Assembly (NCBI GenBank): GCA_947069175.1
Contig: CAMTDV010000022.1
Span: 38,095,476 to 38,159,475 of the forward strand
Reading direction: 5' to 3'
Length of the DNA stretch: 64,000 nt
Source: Scalesia atractyloides
Lineage: Eukaryota > Streptophyta > Magnoliopsida > Asterales > Asteraceae
A model generated the notes under the pieces. That model searched no databases. It worked only from the letters and a program-made list of their open reading frames with translations, and was not told the DNA's origin. A program made the translations under genes and the position numbers. Positions 58,067 through 64,000 of this stretch are shown here, one piece after another (position 1 is the first letter of the stretch; each line of letters opens with the position of its first letter).

Positions 58067-61000
58067 TTAACGACCAAAAAATCTCTTCGGTGGCTTGCGA
58101 CGCTCCTCAAATGCAATTAGCGTTTGATCCGTTGGAGGAGGTCGGTTCATTGTATTGCCAAACCGAAATCTTCGTAACGATGCTTTACGAGCACGCTCAG
58201 CTATTCTAGCTTCCTTCTTATCTTTCTTCTTATGCTCAGTCTCCTCCAGCTTCCTCCAAGATGTATTCCATGACAATCCAGAATGTATGTCATTAGCGCA
58301 ACAGACATTAACAATCTTTTGAAACTGGAGAGCTTGCTCTTTATCTTTCTCTTCATAACTAATCTTGCGGTAGACAAGCATTCTATGTCTTTCTTTGTGC
58401 AATTGACTAGCCACATCGGGTCTAGTACTCGAATGCCACACCATAGCCCGTATATGTGTTTGTCAGCGATGATGGCTTCGGTTAGTTCCTTTGTGATCTT
58501 CCACGAGTCTTCATCCGGGTGCAAGCAGATAACAGCCTCTCCCGTGTTCGAATCATAATGCCACCACTTGAAGCTCTTGTAGAAATCCTGCTCCATCCGT
58601 AACATAGGCATATTTTTCATTACTTTTAGCATTTTTATGATGAGCGTCACATCTTTCTCTTTCATCACTGGATCGATCTTAGTGATGCATCTAGGAAAAT
58701 GAGGTTTCTAGTGTGTAAAACCATGTAGAGCCTCAAGCTTGATCAACTTCCAAAGCCTCTGGTCGTGAAATTTCATCTTGAGATTGATCGTCTTTGTCTA
58801 CACCAACTCTTTAATATCCCTGTAAGGCAAGGACTTGATGTCGCACAGATATTGGAAATACTGAATACCAAACTCCCTTTTGATCGCATAGACATTAAGC
58901 TCTTCAATCCATCCCCAGCTAATGATGTCCCCTAGAGAAATATCAGTATAACGAGTAAAGAACGCTAGAGGACATTGAATTTACGCTCTGCTGGTGCATT
59001 CTTGAACCACTTCTTCCTCATATCGGTAATCTCATCCCGATTCAATTGTTGAGGAAAGTGCCTTGCCTTGCAGCTTCTTCAACTTTACGTTTCAGCACAT
59101 CTGCATTTTCTGCTGCAAATAATTCGGTAAAAGTTGGGGAGTCCTCTGTACCCTGATCGGCAATATTAGCATCGTCATAAGAATCATCCTCCATGAAACT
59201 CGATCATACTCATTAGCGTCTTCAACATGTTCAAAGACATAATCATTTGGCTCGAACGCGCTAATCTCGTTCAGCTCATTCTCAAAATCAAACTCAAACT
59301 GTGTTTCATCCACACCTAGCATCTCTGCAATCTCTTCTTTAGAATAACTATGGATGAATTCTCCTTCTTAGACGTTATGCTCAAGATAGAAAACCTTTGG
59401 TGTTGGCATGACAGGAACAGTAGATATATCAATCTCCGAGAGGATTCCTGCTTGCTGAGCATCTGAGGAACCTTCTGTTCTGTCCTTAACACCTTCTTCA
59501 GTAGTTTGGTTCGCAGAATCATCGAGGTACACTGAATAATCGATCTCTTTATTCACATTAGAATCAGTTACACGAACACCAGTACCTCCAACATTATCAT
59601 CATCATCATCATTACCCTTATCAAGAATCTGAATCAGAATCACCATCAACATCTTCCTTTTCAACATCTTCTTCGAATTCTTCAGCTGCTTTATCAATTT
59701 ATTTCTCTAACTTTTTCTTCACAAGCTAGTCATGGTGTCTCATAGATAGATTCGACATATCAATCTTTCTATCTTTAGGCTTCCTGATCAATATAAACTT
59801 GTTCGGCACTTGGTACACAACAATGTCAGTACAAGTAACTGGCACAGATTCAACTTCTGGCTTAGCTTCAACGTTCAAATGATCCTCAACAACCTTTGCT
59901 TTTCCTTTTCCTTGCCATCAGATAACTCTTTAGCAAGGCACTCCCTTTCAGTAACTCATTCTTTTGCATCTGCACGCTCTATCTTGTCTATTCGCCGAAT
60001 ATCACTCAAGGTTTTTCACAAAATCTCAAACGAACTCATTTTACAATCACTGCGGAGTCTTTCTTCCTCATATTCATCCATACGAAGACGTAGACGTTCA
60101 TTCCAGACACAATACTCGCAAGCATAGCTTCTAGCTGCTGTTTATCTTCAGACAAAACACTAATCTGCTCATGCAACTCTTGTTTCTCTTCTTCAACACA
60201 TTAATCTGTTCCTGCAACTCCGCTATCTTCACAGTATTCAACAAGACATGTTTTTGTAACTTGTCTACACGCGGGTTGTTGAATGTAAAATCTTCCCCCA
60301 GGAATATCTCCGAAATCAAAGTCAGAATCAAACTTAGGAATATCCCGAAATCAAAGTCAGAATCAAACTGAGATTGGGGCTGTGAAGTGTGTGGTTGCGG
60401 TTGTCGGTTGCGGCGTAGCTTGTCTTGGTGTTAGTTGAGGAGGCGGTTGAGGTGCAGACTGTTTTGGTGGAGTAGCTTGTTGTGGTGGTGATTGTGGTGC
60501 CGCGTGACGAGGTGATGATGTTGGAATGTGCTGAGCTGGTTCAAGAATAACCTCTTATTCGATGATCAGCTCATGTACAGTCTCTTTAGATCTAACGGTC
60601 GGAGTCTCGGAGCTTCTTGCAGCTTCGCATTTAAGCCTTCGTGCTTTTTTCTTCATCGGTGTACGCACAGGAGTTTCAGTATCTGACTCTGAAGGAACAT
60701 ACGTTGTATCATCTTCTTCTACCGCTTTACGCTTTCGTTCTTCTGCTTTTCTCTTTAACTCAGCCTGATGTTTTGCCTCAATCTTGTTGGCTCTTTTATG
60801 TTCACCAGCACGTCTTTCGTCAGAGTTAGTGTTTGAAGACGATGCGTCTTCAACTTCTTTCTCTCCCCAAAAGCTTGTTGTTCAATATCTGCAGCGATGT
60901 CTTCAATGTTTTCCTCAACGTCAAGTTCATCGCGCAACCTGAACTTTCTGCAACTGATTTTTTCTTTGGCATTGCAGTAGCAGAAGATGTAGCCGTTGCT

Positions 61001-62455
61001 TTTCTTTTAACACCCTTTTCGCCTCCTTTCAAAAACCACAAACTTCTCTTAGCAATAAACTTTCAAGTGCAGTCAATTCTTCACTCTCATCTCCACTATC
61101 ATCTTTCCTCCACTTACCCGGCGCTGGAGAAATGTAATCCTTGTCTACTATAGCACCAAACACGGGTTTAGCATTCAGAAAGTTCTTCAAATGTAAGTTC
61201 ATCTTTTGAGCGTAGAAACATCCATGTGCTCTAACTTTAACACATCACCTTTCTTCTTCTTCAAGTTCGGGTGTAAATTATCTAACAACATCTGAACGAA
61301 CCGAGGGTATTGCAAAAACTTTTCCCTCTAAATGTTTTGCACCATCTGTGTGAATATAACTTTAGAGAAGTTATATGGCAGATTTAGGACCAGAGCTGTA
61401 ATCATACACATTTGATAATCAAGTAGATCATCAAATCCTCCCTTGCGATGACTTAGAGCGTGAGCAACAACATGGGCAATATAGCGAAAAGGTGCGCTGA
61501 GATTTCCTTTCTTGAATGGTGCGGCATTGATAAAACCAGCATATCCCATCCTGTAAAAACATCCCTTCACCATATATTCCGAAAACCAGGTAGGATCGTC
61601 TGTGTTATCCTTGAAATCCAAAACCGCTCGGATCAACTCTTCAGTTATGTTGACCTGGATATCTTCATCATCAATCTTTACCGCTGAAAACTTATCGCAA
61701 CTCTGCTGCGTTCTAGAAGTGTTCAACGTGAGATCTATAAATAGTATGTCGATCTGTGAGCACTTTTGTAATTGGAATCCTTCCCAAAAAATCTAGTACA
61801 TCCCTATAAGCTGCAATCTCTGGTATAGTCTCGTCAATCAAACAACAAAGTTGTGAAACAGAGAAATGATGTTTTCTTGACCTGCACAAAGAGAATTCAA
61901 AACCGTTAGAAAAATTTTCAAAATTTTCAACATATAACATCATTCGTACGGACCATGCATTCGTACGAATCAACACTTAGACATTTTCACAAGTTTGAAA
62001 CAAGCTATCACTCGTACGAATCACTACTTCTTACGAGTGATTTAAGAGTTAAACAATTTTCAAAAACTTTCCAAGCTTGCTTTGTACGAACCATGCTTCA
62101 TATGAATCATCGGCACTTAAACACAATTTTGAAATTTAACATTCAGGGATTTTACTTCGTACAAACACTTCATTCGTACAAATGAAAAGGATATTTCAAT
62201 TTGAAATCTTGGTTCGTACTAAGAACCATTAGTATGAATCATAAACCATTCCAAAAACACCAAGTTTAATCCGAACTTAAAACACGTTGATTTTAACAAA
62301 TTGATAGTCGATTTATAGGTTATTAGTGCGATATTAACGTTTTTAAGGTCAATTTTAAGTTTTATCGGTCCAATCTTCCTAAATCTTTGTTTCAAGTCCG
62401 TTTGGTTCAAATCTGGTATAATAACGGCTAAGATTGAACAAAAGTACCTTTCCAT
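58067..62455 (-). pseudogene. ORF-A copy 3: first exon, intron and main exon in frame at the junction
   Basis: The predicted first exon is ATGGAAAG (62455-62448), followed by GTACTT. A 566-nt intron (62447-61882) contains the palindrome array. The acceptor is TTTGTGCAG|G with CTAAC about 25 nt upstream (61909-61905). Joining the sites reads straight into CLIDETIPEIAAYRDVLDFLG (about 61830-61770) without a stop. Further segments: INNEDIQ-type KIDDEDIQVNITEELI (61680-61630), MVKGCFYRMGYAGFIN (61575-61530), LSHRKGGFDDLLDYQ (61455-61410), RKRKTSK-type basic and Pro-rich regions (60800-60400), coiled coil (60250-59950), acidic DDDDNVGG (59610-59590), C-terminal WLVNCTKKDIECL (58420-58380), and end RRKPPKRFFGR with the stop at 58067. 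The frame is also open upstream to 61976, an unspliced alternative start. Downstream shifts make this copy dead. Function unknown. Confidence 0.72.
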
Positions 62456-62474
62456 TGTAAGAGGTGTGCGGATC

Positions 62475-64000
62475 TGTGACAAATGGCAAATAACCAGTAA
62501 TTTCGTACAATTTAGTCACTATTTTTATTTTATAATCTCATGCATATTATTGTAATTTAATTGCGTAACTGAGTCGTACGTCATATCCTAAGTATTAGGG
62601 CAAGTAAATCAGATCATAACATGTACTAGTTTCTATTACGACGCGAAACAAACCAAACAATGCCCTAAAAGTGTTGGTAGAAAGTGTTGGGCGAACTATT
62701 TGCGGTGGCACTATTTGTGTCGGCAAAACCGCTAAAACGAAACAGAACATCGAATAACAGCATGCTAATTCCATGATTGAGTCCATATATAAATGAAAAC
62801 ATTGATATGAGAACACCAATTACAAAAATACATAACTTTCCAGTACAACGCCCAACTTGCAAAATTGTCCGTTTCGACCGAAAAGACGACAAATGTCAGT
62901 TTGTCCGCAATACTAATTCAGTGGATTCCGGATGTCAGAATAATAATAAAACAATGTTGAACATCCTAAAACAATATGAGAATAGCAAAAATACATAAAA
63001 GACCTCGTTTCCGGTCATGCGACAAACAGTGCACAACTCGACCGAAAAGCGACCGTTTGTCGAACCGACGAACATTTTAGTGACCGATAGCCTCATTCAT
63101 ACATCTAGAGAACTAGTCAAACCTCATTTGGGACTCGGAGTCCATTCAACTATCTTGAGGTCCCGGAAACACAACTTCCGGAAAAGTCCGACGGAGGATA
63201 TATTAGTGCCGATATCGAGTGAACGATCTAACGAAAGACATTTCGGCTATCCTCACTCAACATATATTCATCTAGCAAACTAGTTAAGCATATTTCTAGA
63301 TCGAAAGTGCACTAAAAAATGCCATGACACTTGCGTGGTAAAAAAATCCAAAGCTTTCGGTATTAAATAATAAGGTTCGTTTATTAGCAATTAATGTGTC
63401 AAAGAGCGAACTAGTGACGTTTTCGTCATCCAGAACTTATATAAAACTATCAAGTGGACTAATTATCATAGATTAACACCCTAAACCCTTATTACTTGCA
63501 AACGATACAAGATCAACCCCTAATCACCATACTTAAGTTAATTACGTAAATATCTATTTTTTTCAACACAAGTTATAATCAATATTTACACTTAACCCCC
63601 ATGTGGGCCCCCACCCACTTGATTCTTGTTGAAAATGAGGGATTATAAGCATGGAGATGGATATGGTTAATAATTTTGAAAGATGATAGATTATATATCA
63701 ACATCACCTCACATTTTCCATTATTGTCACCACTTAAAAAATTTTTGAAACCATCTCTTCTTCCTCCCTCATTCCCATGGTCACAAGCACCTCCATATAA
63801 CCACCATAAAACCACCATTAACCACCCCATTCCACTAACTTTAAAGCCACTTCAAGACCATCCAAGATGCTAGCAAAGGTGGAGGATCATTAGGGCTTTT
63901 TGGAGCTTCATCTTCTTCCTAAATCTTCACTATCTTGTGCAACCATTGTAAGATAAATTCCTTCATATTTTAGCTTCTTACAATGTCTAGTTTAAGGAAG
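62475..64000 (+). mobile_element. Start of another Gypsy-type LTR (runs off window)
   Basis: It begins TGTGACAAATGG exactly where Copia-3 homology stops, with flank GGATC (62470-62474). The sequence is AT-rich with AGAACTTATATAAAAC (TATA-like, about 63432-63447) and no gene I can support. The segment 63585-63900 contains CCACC-rich runs and a leader-like stretch. Strand is uncertain: TGTGACATT starts the minus-strand LTR of Gypsy-2, which favours plus here. Confidence 0.5.

Larger units (their letters stand above)
57542..62474 (-). mobile_element. Copia-3: 3' part with ORF-A, cut by another LTR
   Basis: The 3' LTR, polypurine tract, ORF-A, its intron and first exon are present. At 62474/62475 the sequence switches from the conserved GGTGTGCGGATC to TGTGACAAATGG, a Gypsy-type LTR start, so promoter, spacer and pol are outside the window or lost. 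The left flank ACTTG (57537-57541) is the likely target copy. Palindromes are of the CTCGTACGAG type in the LTR, as in Copia-2. Confidence 0.85.

Noticed and set aside
62475..64000. Possible host gene near the right end, from the CCACC-rich stretch
   Set aside because: No sustained frame or domain is present, and the segment starts exactly at an LTR-type terminus within Copia-3.

Overview
The window reads as a nest of plant LTR retrotransposons with no recognisable host gene. The Gypsy polyprotein (H2C2 integrase, FIDDIL reverse transcriptase, chromodomain-like tail), the Copia polyprotein with large two-knuckle Gag, and a gag-only Gypsy whose Gag starts MPPRFRGQSGRGKG all resemble elements abundant in the daisy family. 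I infer a eudicot, probably Asteraceae. That rests on remembered family resemblance, not a search. Almost every reading frame is broken by stops and frameshifts.

Layout. 1-1940 is the right end of a Gypsy-type LTR inserted in Copia-X. Copia-X (1941-6473, +) is a gag/pol fragment interrupted by a complete 2.2-kb non-autonomous LTR element (3072-5289). Copia-Y (6474-11463, -) joins Copia-X head-on. Copia-1 (11464-19999, -) is inserted in Copia-Y and itself holds a solo Gypsy LTR (16275-18536). Gypsy-1 (from 20000, +) cuts Copia-1. Copia-2 (23455-55991, -) cuts the gag of Gypsy-1. Gypsy-2 (31044-49511, -) cuts the reverse transcriptase of Copia-2. A gag-only Copia (39475-44455, +) cuts Gypsy-2. 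Copia-3 (57542-62474, -) lies in the 3' region of Gypsy-1 and is cut at 62475 by another LTR that runs off the window. Restored reading frames and 5-bp target-site duplications support most joints.

Most notable is the architecture of Copia-1, -2 and -3 (and, without the gene itself, Copia-Y). After gag-pol they carry about 2 kb of non-coding sequence and then a third gene, here called ORF-A (about 1,100-1,270 codons), ending 65-80 bp before the 3' polypurine tract. That is the position of env-like genes in the Sirevirus branch of Copia. Upstream of ORF-A in three elements is an array of short palindromes (core TTCGTRCGAA or CTCGTRCGAG) followed by a TATA box, copying the arrangement inside the LTR promoter. 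Then come a conserved CACACC..TTACAATG segment, an AG|GTA donor and a TGCAG|G acceptor, so ORF-A looks like a separately promoted, spliced gene. In Copia-3 the predicted splice is in frame. A second palindrome array lies inside that intron, and a comparable array lies in a possible intron just before gag in Copia-2.

The non-autonomous passengers fit a parasitic ecology: a coding-free mini element with Sirevirus-type primer site and polypurine tract, a Copia with gag but no pol, and a Gypsy with gag but no visible pol. The autonomous Copia and Gypsy copies here are themselves dead.
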